Below, one piece after another: positions 52,970-64,000 of a stretch of 64,000 nt of DNA (positions are counted from its first letter, which is position 1; each line of letters starts with the position of its first letter). The DNA lies in NCBI GenBank assembly GCA_037447655.1, contig JBBHKE010001115.1, forward strand, positions 1 through 64,000, written 5' to 3'. The notes beneath the pieces are model-generated. The model saw nothing but the letters and a program-made list of their open reading frames with translations, was not told where the DNA came from and searched no databases. Origin of the DNA: Zygnema cylindricum. Taxonomy: Eukaryota; Streptophyta; Zygnematophyceae; Zygnematales; Zygnemataceae. A program made the translations under genes and the position numbers.

Positions 52970-54521
52970 CTAACACACAAAAGGTCACTAACAATTGAAG
53001 CCTCTAATGAGCTCCTCTTCTTTGTTATTGTGTTCCCGGCATCCGAAAAATTGCATTCGGACATGGAACTAGAAGCCGAAACAGCTAGAATCGATCTAGC
53101 AACACCGGCTGTAATAGGAAATCCTCCATCTTATGTACGTACATTTGGTTTTTATTTCCACCATTCAAGTATGTTAAAGTTCAATCTTTCGTCGTTGGTT
53201 AATTTTAAATCAAAATAACGTTTCAATTCGTCACTAACGAGCGTTTTTTTGTCGGTGGTAATAAAAGCCTCATTTTCGTCATTGCTCTCACCAAAAAAAA
53301 TATGGAAACCGTCCATACTTTGCAATGTTTTTCGTTTTTTTGTGATACGTTGAAGACTTCGAAATCAAGGTCATCACTGAGGTTGTTTGCGAGTTCTCGA
53401 AGTTTGACCCTCGCGCTTTCAATTTCGGTTATCGATACCCCAATTAGTTCAAGCTTTTGTTTTTGTCGGGGATCTAAAGAGCCGCGATAATATGATACTC
53501 GTGAAGGCCCCAATTTGGTAACACAAATTTTATAGAAAGTTGTTTCAATTTTTGCAAGTTTGGGGAATCGGTCGGGCATTCTTTTTCACCGTCATTGTAA
53601 GATGTTTTTCTTGTCTTACAATGGTTATGGAGAGATAATAGTTCAAACAAAAGCAAATGTAAAGTTGGTTCTTTGAACTTTTCCAACTTTAGGGTTGCTT
53701 CTTGAAACCTTTCCAAAATTTGTATAAGTTCGGTAAGGTGAGTCTTATTGATACAAACAAAAAGTATCAATTTATTTTTTGCTTGAGCGATTGGTTTTAT
53801 ATCATTAAATGCATCATGAATACTCTTAAGCATTCGGAGCAAAGAATTCCACTAAGTTGCGTTTTTTTATTTTAAAGTGTTTTTCAAAAAATTTTGTAAA
53901 TTACTCTGTTTGAAAAACGTGACCAATGATTTACACGCGTTTATTAGATCAAACAAATCGGAACTTCCACATCATATTTGTGTTTTTTGGAAGTTCGGCT
54001 CTTGTTCAAAATCGTTGTCACAATTGTAGCAATTTGATGGTCAGCTTAAGGTATCTAAGTAAACATACTTGGTAGACCTTCAGCTGCACACATGTAAGAG
54101 CCATTGTCTGTCCCAACAACGCAACGCTTTTCCAAAACATCAAAATTGGACATTTCAAAATTGGTGAAACAAATTTTGAAAGCCGTTAAAACATTTTCTG
54201 CGGTATGTTTTTCCTCTTAAAAATGATCGACTTGAAGCGTCCGAGCATGAAGTATAAATTTTTTGTCAATAAAATGAGCGATTACTCACATGAACGAGGT
54301 TCTTTTTATTGTCTCGGTCTAGAGATCGGTCGTAAATGCGACAAAAATATTGTTATCAATATTTTCTTTAAGTTTTGGGATGATCAAACTACGAATATCT
54401 TTGGTAGAAGATATAATGTAGTTTTTTACGCTATTGACGGACGGGAGTAGTTGGTCGATGTCAACACTCTTGTTGGACGAAACACCAACATCAAATAATG
54501 CTTGACAAAATGCTTGAAAAC
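52970..54521 (-). pseudogene. hAT-superfamily transposase, C-terminal two thirds, decayed
   Basis: Minus-strand pieces in order: exon start at 54521 after a TTGTTCCCAG acceptor with GFQAFCQALFDVG and a peptide ending FVAFTTDL-stop where the family has D-L-W; AHFIDKKFILHARTLQVDHF; HTAENVLTAF; RCVVGTDNGSYMCAA; a WNSLLRMLKSIHDAF segment; and the C-terminal dimerisation motif SMSECNFSDAGNTITKKR, near 53050-52985. At least five in-frame stops and several shifts make it inactive. hAT transposases (Ac, Hermes, hobo) catalyse cut-and-paste movement. Separate from the small TAGTGTTG elements, though it could be a relative of their source. Confidence 0.85.
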
Positions 54522-54603
54522 CTGGGAACAAAAAAAAACAATAAGAAAATATCTTACAATTATTAACCATAATCAGTAAATAAGGTTTATACCAAAACAA
54601 CAC

Positions 54604-55568
54604 TGTAACAGGATTTCCTACCTCTTAGAAAATCCCATTACTACAACCAATTTCAACCACACATTCCACACATTGGAAAATACACATCCACATTGGAAAG
54701 CACTCACATAAGGATAAACTATAAATTAGAAAAAGCTTCTGTCCACATAACATTAGCTTGGTCTCTTGCCCTCGTGGCTCAACCTTTCTTTTAAAGCGTT
54801 TTCCACTACTCTCCACTCTTAATAATTCTATCTTTTCACTACTAAAACACTACTTAGTTTGTAAAAGATTTCAGTGCAAAAATGCCATTGCTCCATTAAT
54901 CGCCCAAGACCAAGATCAGTCAGAATTTCCACAAACTTTTCCCTAAGGAAAATATGTTTTTTCTCCTCTTAGACTTCACTATTTATCCATCATCGCCCTA
55001 GACTCGCTAGGCAAGAGTCAACGCTCTGTTGAACAGGTTTTACTTGGGCCAATCATTGATCAACAGGACTCAGAGTGACCAATGCAAAAACGTGCGAAAT
55101 CTCTTACTAACTACGTAACATTTCTAACCAATCAAACGCTACGTTTCACTACGTAACATTTACGTGCAAAAGTGGGCGCCGAACGAAACGCGACTTCGCA
55201 CGAACGTGCGTCGCAAATTTCGCACGCGAAACTACCAACGAAATTCCATAAAGTGAAGTGACATTTCGTACAAAAAATTGTACGAAACGAACCATCGTGC
55301 GTACCTAACGAAATATTGATTTCGTTTGGTACTTTAAAAACGTATGCCTCAAACGCCACGGCTAGTTTGACCCTTAACTCGTAGCAATGAACACCCATTC
55401 GTTATTTTGACCTCACGTTGTCGCCTAAATACACCAATCACTATATCTTTTAAAATACAACCCCAAATCGTGCGATTCTTTCGCGGACGTCTATCAAATT
55501 CTAAACTCTATATTCGTAACACTTAAATACCCATTTACGAACAAGTTTGATCCACTATTACTCTTACA
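54604..55568 (-). repeat. 3' LTR of G1 (left)
   Basis: Starts TGTAACAGGATTTCC and ends TTACTCTTACA. It is 42 bp shorter than the other LTR, partly because a GAAATTTCATAAAGTGAAGTGACG-like segment is present twice at the other end. Confidence 0.9.
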
Positions 55569-55590
55569 TCATCCCCTCATTATGCTAAAT
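55569..55590 (-). promoter_or_regulatory. Polypurine tract of G1
   Basis: The minus strand next to the 3' LTR reads AATGAGGGGATGA, the usual plus-strand primer. Confidence 0.75.
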
Positions 55591-55617
55591 TGATCTCAGT
55601 TAAAACACATTTCATTC

Positions 55618-57203
55618 TCAAGACGGGACTTCTACATTATTATCCCTCCAATACCTTTGTAAAAACTCCGAACTTTTATCTTCTAAAGTTAACTCATCTT
55701 TTGGCTTTCCTAGATAATGCACTTGCCACAATATAGTATTCTCGACCTTAAACCGTTGACCAACCCATTCTATTACCCATTTGAGGACTTCAGGTTCTAT
55801 AACTATTGAGAGATCCAATTCTATTTCTCTTCAGTTGGTCAAAAATTTGCTGGTTTCAACTGACTAATGTGTATCACTGGATGAATTTTTGTTGAAGATG
55901 GAAAGTCTAATTTGGCAACAACCTACGATATCATTTCGATTACACTAAAAGGTCCGATGTACTTAGGAGCAAATTTCCGCGTAGGATCCGATTGTCCCTC
56001 GATCTTACACTTGTAATGAGTTGTTGAAAGCCAAACCTTGTCACCTGTGCTTACCACCGAATCACCTCGTTTGCGGTTAGCATTTAATTCTTGCCTTCTT
56101 TGTGCCTCCACTAAAGCATCCCCTACTGTTTTCCAAACTGTTTGAATGTATTCCCAAAACTCTGTTCTAGAACCCATATTCTCTTAGGTGACCCCTGTTA
56201 TTAAGTTTGAAGCTTCTCTCGGTTGGTATCCGTATGCAACTTCAAACGGTTAGAATCGTGTACTAGCATGTTTACATGAATTGTATGCAAATTCTATTAA
56301 TGGCAGTTTAGATTCCCATGTGTTATGAACTCCACTGCAAACAGTCCTAAGCATTTCTTCCATTGTACGATTCATCCTTTCTGTCTCTCCATCTGTATGA
56401 GGATGATAAAAAGTACTCATTTTTAATCCAATGCCTAAATTTTGTTGCAATTTTTTTCAAAATGCAGACGTAATTTTAGAATCTATATCAATAATTATAG
56501 ACAAGGGGACTCCATGATGTCCGACCACGTTGTCAAAATATAACTTTGCGACATCTACAACTGAATGAGTAGTTTTGCAAGGGATAAAGATTGCCATTTT
56601 AGTGAACCTATCGACTACGACCATGATACTGTCATTTTGTCTAGATGTAGCTGGCACCTGATAAATAAAATCTATACTGACAGATTCCCATGGTTTTTCG
56701 AGGATATCTAAAGGTTTTAAGAGTCCTCTAGGTTTTTGGTTACTAGGTTTCCTCTGTTGGCAAGGGACACAACTTTCCACGTGTTTCGACACCTCATTTG
56801 CCACCCTGGGCCAAAACAATCTACTCTGCAATCAACTAAGAGTTTTATCTCGACCTAGATGTTCTAAATTCTCATGGGCTTCCTGTAAAAGTTGTTTTCT
56901 TAAGTTTCCCTTTTCTGGAATGCATAATCTATCCCTTGTTCGCAAATACAGTAAACCATCTTCTATTCTAAAGTTTTTGACATGCCTCTCATTCAATGGG
57001 TCAGAATTCCCTTTCGAAATATTCTTGTAAATCACAGCAAAATATGGATCTTTATCATAACTATTTATAACAACATTTAAAAACAATTCATCTCGAACCA
57101 TCACACTTATTTCAAAACATCTACTTAAAGGATTTGCGACTACGTTTATCTTTGTAGGAATATGTCTGACATCGAATTTAAAATATGCCAATTCTGCATC
57201 CAC
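55618..57203 (-). pseudogene. G1 integrase with chromodomain-like tail
   Basis: Several minus-strand frames read in order: RNase H end with RHIPTKINVVANPLSR; the zinc-binding AHENLEHLGRDKT then CVPCQQRK (HHCC); the core with SIDFIYQVP, then IIDIDSKI, then a region with HPHTDGETERMNRTMEE holding the catalytic Glu; a GPFSVIEMIS region; and a last frame (55618-55818) with EVLKWVIEWVGQRFK and WQVHYLGKPKDELTLEDKS, resembling the core of a chromodomain (LVKW..YP..E.TWEP). Broken by stops between the frames. Confidence 0.85.
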
Positions 57204-58315
57204 CTAACCTGTATGCCAGTCATAATCTGTGCATCATTTAATCTATGTAGACAGGATAGTGCCTTATTATCTCAGTGAACTGTAAATTCTTTATTATGCA
57301 AATAATAACGCCATTTCACCAATGCATGAACAATTGCTAGTAAGTCTTTTTCCTGTGCTATATAGTTTTTTTTTAGCATCATTGAGTTTTCAAGACTCAT
57401 AAGCAATAAGATGAAAATTTTGCCGACTTTTTGACTTATGAATGCACCTAGACTGTTATCAGGTGCATCAGTAGTGATCGGAATTTCAAATTCCCAAGCA
57501 AAATCAGGATACACCAGTGTAGGGGATGAGGTCAACTTCCCTTTTAGCTCTTCAAAAGCTCTCTCTTGATCAACTTCCCACACAAACGTCTCCTTCTCCC
57601 GAAGCAAATCCGTCAAAGGTGCGGCGATCATAGTGAAGTTTTTGATAAATTTATTGTAATATGTGGCCAATCCCAAAAATGATGTAACTTTTGTGACATT
57701 AGTGGGTTGCTTCCAATTTTGGATTGCAGCAATTTTGGATGGATCTCTTTTAACACCTTCCCCACCAACTATATGTCCCATAAATAATTGTTCTCTTTTA
57801 AAAAAACTAGATTTTGACAATTTTCCATATAGTTTTATTTCTCTTAACCTTTCCAACACTTTCTTTAAATAAATTACATTTTGTTCTTTAGATTTGCTGT
57901 AAATTAGAATATCATCTATAAACAATTGAACAAACTCATCTATGTAATCTGAAAAGGTTTGGGTCATTAATCTTTGATAAGTAGGCGGTGCATTCGTCTA
58001 CCCAAATGGCATCGCTATCCATTCAAAATGACCGACTCTAGTTCTAAAATGAGTTTTGTCAACATCTTCGGTTCTAATTTGCACCTGATTAAAGCCACTA
58101 CGCAGATCAATCAACGAAAATATTTAGTACCCTTTTAAAAGATCTATCAAATCACAAATTAAAGGTAACGGATAGTTATGCTTCACCGTAATCTTGTTCA
58201 AACTACGATAGTCGACACACATTCTCAACGTTCCGTCTTTCTTTTTGACGAAGAGAACTGGAGCTCCGTATGGTGATTTGTTGGGCTGAATATGTCCTTT
58301 CTCCAACATCTCCTT
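57204..58315 (-). pseudogene. G1 reverse transcriptase and RNase H
   Basis: Motifs in order on the minus strand: [50 protein letters not shown] (active-site form FIDD), GHIVGGEGVKRDPSKI, FLGLATYYNKFIKNF, then RNase H-like ITTDAPDNSLGAFISQ and EKDLLAIVHALVKWRYYL. A stop and a frame break lie near 58124-57968. Confidence 0.9.
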
Positions 58316-58319
58316 GATC

Positions 58320-59370
58320 TTTTTATTTAACTCCTCCTACTAAAAAAAATGTGCTTATAAATTCCTGTGACGAGAGGATTAGATTCAGGTTCAAGGTTAA
58401 TAACATGTTCCATTTCTCGAGAAGGTGGCCTTCTTAGGGGTAAATCACTTGGGAAAACATCTCTAAATTCAAAAATCAAATCTTTAACGCAACATCAGAT
58501 GTATTAATGTCTGTTACAAAATCAGATTTTTGTTTTTCAAGAGTTTTAGTGGTGTTTGATTTAAAAATGACATCAATGTTAGTGTTTTCTCCCCCTATTC
58601 ATCAGTAACTGCCCCAGTTACTAATAACAAGAAAGCATGATTTGTTTTATCTTTTAAATGCTTTTTAAATTGTTTAGCAAAAATCAAACGTTCCACTCCC
58701 AATTTGGTTATGTTATTTATATGATTCGTATGTAACTTATTCGAAGGCAATGCTTGCAAAACCTTCCAGCCGTTTTCAGACTTCACTCTCAAAGTGTTAG
58801 TTTCCGAATTAATTTGAAGGTTATGTTTAGTTAACCAAGGCTTTCCCGGTATTAGCTCCTCACTACCCAAATTCATTATTTCACACACAACTTTTATTTT
58901 ATGACCTTGGATGTCAACTTGTATTGTGTCAGTTTAAAAATCTAATGTGGACTTATTACCATTAACCACTTGAACATGCAAGGGTTTTCCCTTATGACTG
59001 TAGGAATTATATTTTCCTCTACAAACTTATGTGAAAAAAATTATGTGTAGCACCTGAATTTACCATAACTCTCAATGGTTTCCCTTCCACTAAAGACTCG
59101 AATCTGATCAAACCGTGTCTAGTGTCATCGTTACTTAATTGTTCTAACATAAGTCTGTTGTTAAGAGTTTAATTGAAAAGATTGTTCAAACTATGGAGTG
59201 TAGTTAGCATCATAATAAATTTAGCAATCCTAACGTTTTCATTCATTAGCTTGCACTCCAAAGTTAACCCTTTAACGTCTAGATCTGGCCGACTCAACTG
59301 AGGACGTTCAGCTAGGCTTTTCTGTTTCCCACCTCTTAGGCTTCCTACTCAGCTAGATATAATGCAATAT
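58320..59370 (-). pseudogene. G1 protease region
   Basis: The frame at 58595-58888 carries NLGSEELIPGKPWLTKHNLQ, typical of the gypsy protease-to-RT linker (the I-L-G..WL motif). The protease active site could not be assigned because of frame breaks. Confidence 0.65.
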
Positions 59371-59371
59371 C

Positions 59372-60258
59372 TTATTGAAGACCTTCATTGACATCAACTG
59401 TTTTAAGAGACCCCTTATCTGTACAGTCTTTAACGTAATGAGATGGGCCTCCGCATTTAAAACAAGTAACTTTCTTTTTCGATTTTGTGCATTCTCTGCT
59501 GAAATGTCCATCCTCTCCATAATTATAGCAGTTAATTTTTTTCAGTTGTGCACACTCAAATGCCCTATGACCTCTTTTCTGACAGATATAGTTAAAAAAA
59601 GGCAACTTAGCCATTTCATCAGTTAAACCTACGACATGAATGTTAGATGATGCAAATTCCACAATATAATATTTCACAAATCCGGTCTGCTTACAATTCA
59701 GCCACTTTTTTTCCATTCTGGATTTATAACTGACAGACAACAAACGCGATTTGATCGCGGTCTTAAAAGCTTCCCAATTAACATTAGCAGGAATTAAATA
59801 AGACCTACTTTTAGTGTAATACCAAATGTGAGCATCATCTTTTAGAGAGCTAACAACAAAAGAAGTGTAATCATCACGATCACAATTTCTAAATTCCAAA
59901 TAATACTCTATATAAAAAATCCAAGCACCTAACTCATCAATCTTATTACCATCAACAATGGTGCCTCACTAATAGACAATTTAAAATCTGTTATCTTTTT
60001 AGGCCTATTATGATCATCCTCCTTAAAACTGACATTTCTCTTTGTACTCTCACCCTTTTGGTCATTAACATCATTTTTTGTGTGAATTAAATTAATTAGC
60101 TCATTTAATTCGTGATTTAAAACATTCATATTTTCCTTAACATCTTTCAATTCACTCTTGGATTCAGAAATTGTTTCATCCACAACAACAGCATGATTAT
60201 TAAATCTTTTGACCAATTTCACAGTACACTTCTTCAAAACATTCAAAGAATTCTCCAT
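59372..60258 (-). pseudogene. G1 gag
   Basis: Two overlapping frames shifted by one base: an N-terminal coiled part (MENSLNVLKKCTVK..) and a second (59372-59899) ending in a zinc-knuckle array, CNYGEDGHFSREC and CFKCGGPSHYVKDC. The first knuckle has C-x-Y in place of C-x2-C, so it is defective. Confidence 0.85.
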
Positions 60259-61047
60259 TTTACGTTTTATGCAGAATTTGCTATTATCACAAAATGAAAT
60301 CGAGCAAAAACAAAGATAGAATATAATTCCCCGAAGAAATTTGATGCAGGTTTGAAGTCATCTGATTGCCCCAATCCAAGACTTTTTCTCCTTAACCAAT
60401 CCTTTGAAAAATATCAAAATTTCAGAAATCAATAAGACATTGAAAGTAAGTTAGTGTAAATATAAAATTTTCAATTTCTAAATCATTGAAACATAAAGGT
60501 AAGAATTTCCCACAAATTTTGCAAAAGCAAAATTGAAAGCTCTCAAGGTAAGATTCAACCACAAATTTTGCAACAACAAAATTGAAAGCAACCAAAGGTA
60601 ACAATTTAGAGTTTGAAAATTTTTAAATCATTTCTGGACTCTTTTACTCTTGAAGAAGTAAAGTGGTCCACTTTTTTTGTCCTCCATTAGCAAATTTCCC
60701 ATTTCCCACTACATCGGGATGTTTTACTCTCTAATCGTCACATCCGCACCCTTCATGGCTTCAAGCCCTCCCTCTACACATGATTCATCGCTAAGAGAAG
60801 GCAAGTTTGTTTGGCCTCTAGATAATTAGAGTATTTTTCAGCGGTGGCTACACTACGCACCCCGCCTAAGTCCTCATGACCTAAGCACGCCCCACATTTA
60901 ACCAACGGTCGCTGGGAGTGTGGTCACTTAGTTTCCCTCCAATCCCCTGCCACTTCACATTGTGGTTTCACTGACACAGGTCAGAGCACCATCACCGGTC
61001 ACGACAGTCGATTTTCGGGTGAGCAAGCTTCTCCATGGTTTCTAACC
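60259..61047 (-). other. G1 leader between primer site and gag
   Basis: About 790 bp without a supported gene. It contains a short direct-repeat region near 60470-60600 (AAATTTTGCAA.A.CAAAATTGAAAG) and, beside the primer site, GC-richer sequence. Confidence 0.5.
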
Positions 61048-61064
61048 AAAGCTATGATACCACA
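61048..61064 (-). promoter_or_regulatory. G1 primer-binding site (initiator tRNA-Met 3' end)
   Basis: The minus strand after the 5' LTR reads TGTGGTATCATAGC. One base differs from the TGGTATCAGAGC pattern common in plant gypsy and copia elements. Confidence 0.8.
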
Positions 61065-62071
61065 TGTAACAGGATTTCCCACCTCTTAGAAAATCCTATT
61101 ACTACAACCAATTTCAACCACACATTCCACACATTGGAAAATACACATTCACATTGGAAAGCACTCACATAAGGATAAACTTTAAACTAGAAAAAGCTTC
61201 TATCCACATAACATTAGCTTGGTCTCTTGCCCTCGTGGCTCAACCCTTACTTTTAAAGTGTTTTCCACTTCTCTCCATTCTTAATAATTTCATCTCTTCA
61301 ATACTAAAACACTACTTAGTTTGTAAGAGATTTAAGTGCAAAAATGCCATTGCTCCAATTTGGTTTTAATCGCTCAGGACCAAGATCAGTTAGAATTTCG
61401 ACAAATTTTTCCCGAAGGAAAAGATGTTTACTCTCTTGTTAGACTTCAACATTTATCCATCATTGCTCTGGACTGGCTAGGCCAAAGTCAACGATCCGTT
61501 GAACAGGTTTTACCTGGGCCGATCATTGATCGACAATGACTCTGACTGACCAATGCAAAAACGTGCGAAATCTCTTACTAACTACGTAGAATTGCTAACC
61601 AATCAAACGCTAAGTTTTACTGCGCAACATTTACGTGCAAAACTGCGCGCCAAACGAAACGCGACTTCGCACGAACGTGCGTCGCAAATTTTGCACGCGA
61701 AATTACCTTTGAAATTTCATAAAGTGAAGTGACGTTACCTTCGGAATTTCATAAAGTGAAGTGACGTTTCGTACCAAAAATTGTACGAAACGAACCATCG
61801 TGCGTACCAAACGAAATATTGATTTCGTTTGGTAGTTTATAAATGTACGGCTTAAATTCCACGGCTAGTTTGACCCTTAACTCGTAACAATTAACACCCA
61901 TTCGTTATTTTGACCTCGTGCTGTCGCCTAAATACACCAATCTCTATATCTTTTAAATAACAACCCCAAAATCGTGCGATTCTTTCGCGGACGTTTATCA
62001 AATACAAAACTATTTATTCGTAACACTTAAATACCATTTACGAACAAGTTCAATCCACTATTACTGTTAGA
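61065..62071 (-). repeat. 5' LTR of G1 (right)
   Basis: Starts TGTAACAGGATTTCCC and ends TTACTGTTAGA, with the terminal CA decayed. The following bases AACAC are the target copy. Confidence 0.9.
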
Positions 62072-62239
62072 AACACCATGACAAACCAAATAATAATAAA
62101 AAATTAAAAATAAGCGTACGAATATAAATTATAGATAAAAAAATAGTGATGAAGCTCAATAATATAAGTTTATTAACAAAACAAGTAATAATGACATATA
62201 CATTAAAGCCATCATAAATGGAATTCAAAATAAATCATT

Positions 62240-62420
62240 CCTGAACCGACGACCATCGAAAACAGTCGAAGGTCATGGCAACACATCAACGCCTCCATTT
62301 TCGCAATTTTTTTTCGGTCACGCATTTTCGCCTCCGTTTTTGAAAGAAACTTACGAATAAGTCCTCTAGAACTATCCATGTCGGATAAAGCTAAACATGT
62401 GTGAGTGTTAATTGTTGAAG
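62240..62420 (-). pseudogene. hAT transposase, upstream exon fragment
   Basis: The minus strand reads DMDSSRGLIRKFLSKTEA..., ending with CCHDLRLFSMVVGSG, which matches the hAT segment just before the GF motif (family pattern D-x-R-P-F-S-x-V). The next family segment, GFQAF, starts at 54521. The two flank element G1 in the right order and orientation, so G1 lies in the intron between them. The exact donor is not certain. Confidence 0.6.
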
Positions 62421-62751
62421 TATTGTTTGTTTACTTGTATTGATAAACTACGAAACATGTATTACAAGCCACAAAACCTCCCCGCTTTACTATGTATTTG
62501 TTTGATGTTTTAGTTTCACATACATTTTTAACTTTTTTCCAACAACTTGAAGTGGTCCTACTTTCTTTCACTAAGCAATTTCACCATTTTTTTATTTTTG
62601 AAGTTCGTTTTGGATTATAATTATAAAAGAAAGCGAGAATGCTTTTCTCCATTTTGGTGTATGACTAGGTTTTGTTTGAATTGTGGTCAAGTTTTTCTAA
62701 CTTAAATAACAATTCAATTTATCGATTTATTGTTTGAAACATGTGAGAAAG
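62421..62751. other. Unassigned AT-rich stretch
   Basis: It may contain more of the hAT N-terminus, but no BED-type zinc finger is recognised. Confidence 0.35.
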
Positions 62752-63030
62752 CTAATAATTAGGATTTGTCTTGGGAAATTGACGTAATAATTTGATTTCC
62801 GCTGATTTATTAACTAATAATTACTACATGTCGCATGACATTGACAGAATAATATGATATATTTGTGGAAACACGGTATAAAACGCATAATTAGCACTTT
62901 GCAATAATGTACAATGTATGAGTAAACCAATAATTACGATCTGTCACGTGATATTTACATAACAATTTGACATATTTTTGGAAACAGTGTATAAAGTGCA
63001 TAATTAACACTTATACAATAAATTACGATT
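62752..63030 (+). repeat. Tandem array of about three ~110 bp units
   Basis: Each unit has AATAATTA, a (C/T)ATGTCGC or GTCACGTG-like block, GACATATTT(T/G)GTGGAAACA-like sequence and GCATAATTA.CACTT. The first unit is partial. Confidence 0.65.
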
Positions 63031-63399
63031 TGCGGCCCTTATGTTTTTGTAAGATTCGCGAAACGAATAGTGTTAGTACCGTGTCAGATTTGCGACCCTA
63101 ATCATGATATCACGTACTTTGCGTCCCTTATCTTTTTGTAAGACTAGTAAATCAACGCCCGTTACACGAGCATGTACCCTGTCTATTTTATCATGCCCGT
63201 ACTACGGACGCACGGCAACGCTACACCGCGAATTGTTATTAGTGTCAAAGTTTAAATAGTGTTGAAGAAAATTTAACGTAATTGATGCTAAATAAGAATT
63301 TGATTTTTTTTTTCTAATTTGTAATAATGTATTCTTATTTCGGCATTATGCTAATTTGGGAACAACAAAAATGGATTATTCGTCGTACGATTATATACA
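63031..63399. other. Unassigned stretch with an isolated small-element end
   Basis: The word CTACACCGCGAATTGTTAT near 63222 is a left end of the family best seen at 51861-52351. Its partner is probably beyond the window or lost. Confidence 0.4.
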
Positions 63400-63848
63400 T
63401 GAACGTACGAATCTGACGTATCATCATAGTACAGGGCACGCCGCCGGACGAAATTTTTTAGCGAACTGACACGGCGTAGGATGACATTCCGCGGGAAAAA
63501 AAACCCGGAAAAAAAAAACGCGGACGTAAGTCCTATCGTAAGTTGTGTTATGGGCTTTTCATGTGATCTTCTTAGATCACTACTTTGATCAAAGACCGTC
63601 CGATCGTCCAAATCTGACGGTTTCAAATAAAAAATACCTCAAAACTCACGGAAAATCAAAATTTGTCCAAATGGTTTTCAAAATTTAGACATGACGTTTA
63701 ATTCCCTATCGATCGATGTGCAACTCAACCCTGTTACTATTATTTTTCATTTTGCGACCGATACAATATGGGTCTTAAGGCCATTTTGTATGTTTTGCAT
63801 ACAATAGGCATATTGTATGGGCCTACTTTCACCTACTTTTGAACTATG
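63400..63848 (+). mobile_element. CATAGTTC-family small transposon, third copy
   Basis: Same blocks as 48767-49270 in reverse: AGCGAACTGACACGGCG, GTTATGGGCTTTTCATG, CTATCGATCGATGTGCAAC, and the right end CTACTTTTGAACTATG. The left end is unclear. Confidence 0.75.
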
Positions 63849-64000
63849 GTTTCAAGTAAAGCCGGCGATGTCACCGTGGCATTTCGGGCAGGCTATTAAA
63901 TTTTATTTTCCTTCATTCGCCGTACTGTACCTTCCGACGGTACGTCTGTACACCGAGATTTCTTGTCTTTTCGACTTATTTCATTTCCTTTTTTTTCTCG

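Larger units (their letters stand above)
54604..62071 (-). mobile_element. Ty3/gypsy LTR retrotransposon, chromovirus-like (element G1)
   Basis: LTRs 54604-55568 and 61065-62071, target duplication AACAC at 54599-54603 and 62072-62076, and gene order gag, protease, reverse transcriptase, RNase H, integrase on the minus strand, with a chromodomain-like end. The order of reverse transcriptase before integrase defines gypsy. Frameshifts and stops are scattered throughout. It appears to sit in an intron of the hAT pseudogene. Confidence 0.93.

Overview
The window looks like AT-rich nuclear DNA of a photosynthetic eukaryote, probably in the green lineage (a streptophyte alga or early plant is my inference). 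Three signs support this. Genes are split by GT-AG introns. A two-exon gene at 40711-41879 encodes a plant-type plastid-targeted membrane protein. The retrotransposon primer sites match plant initiator tRNA-Met. Nothing in the window looks bacterial. No tRNA, rRNA or CRISPR array was found. Most of the 64 kb is nested mobile DNA.

Layout. 1-9010: diverged repeats, including two pairs of inverted arms, a degenerate LTR-like copy (5600-6620), a ~115 bp tandem array and a 39 bp minisatellite carrying a plant-telomere-like motif. 9016-14949: a decayed Ty1/copia element with two LTRs and a GAGTT target duplication. 15525-26206: the most interesting host locus, a split gene for a secreted protein that joins a signal peptide, a proline-rich linker, F-type lectin exons (one duplicated copy is frameshifted) and a papain-like cysteine peptidase. 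Its last exons (catalytic His and Asn) are not in view. 27154-39620: a nest of hAT-like, Harbinger-like and foldback elements, with a very young Ty1/copia element (31411-37846, minus strand) inserted inside. 40711-41879: the plastid protein gene, whose terminal coding sequence has spawned a minisatellite. 43005-48499: a second, decayed Ty1/copia element (minus strand) with a foreign fragment where its reverse transcriptase core should be. 48767-52351: small non-autonomous DNA transposons. 52970-62420: a dead hAT transposase gene (minus strand), apparently split by a Ty3/gypsy chromovirus-type element (54604-62071, AACAC target duplication). 62750-64000: tandem repeats and another small transposon copy.

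The only host genes I can defend are the lectin-peptidase gene and the plastid membrane protein gene. The lectin-peptidase fusion is the best candidate for an undescribed system: a sugar-binding module that could direct a secreted thiol protease to fucose-bearing surfaces. That function is inference. The young copia element and the second copia share an unusual feature, a primer-binding site complementary to the anticodon arm of initiator tRNA-Met rather than to its 3' end.
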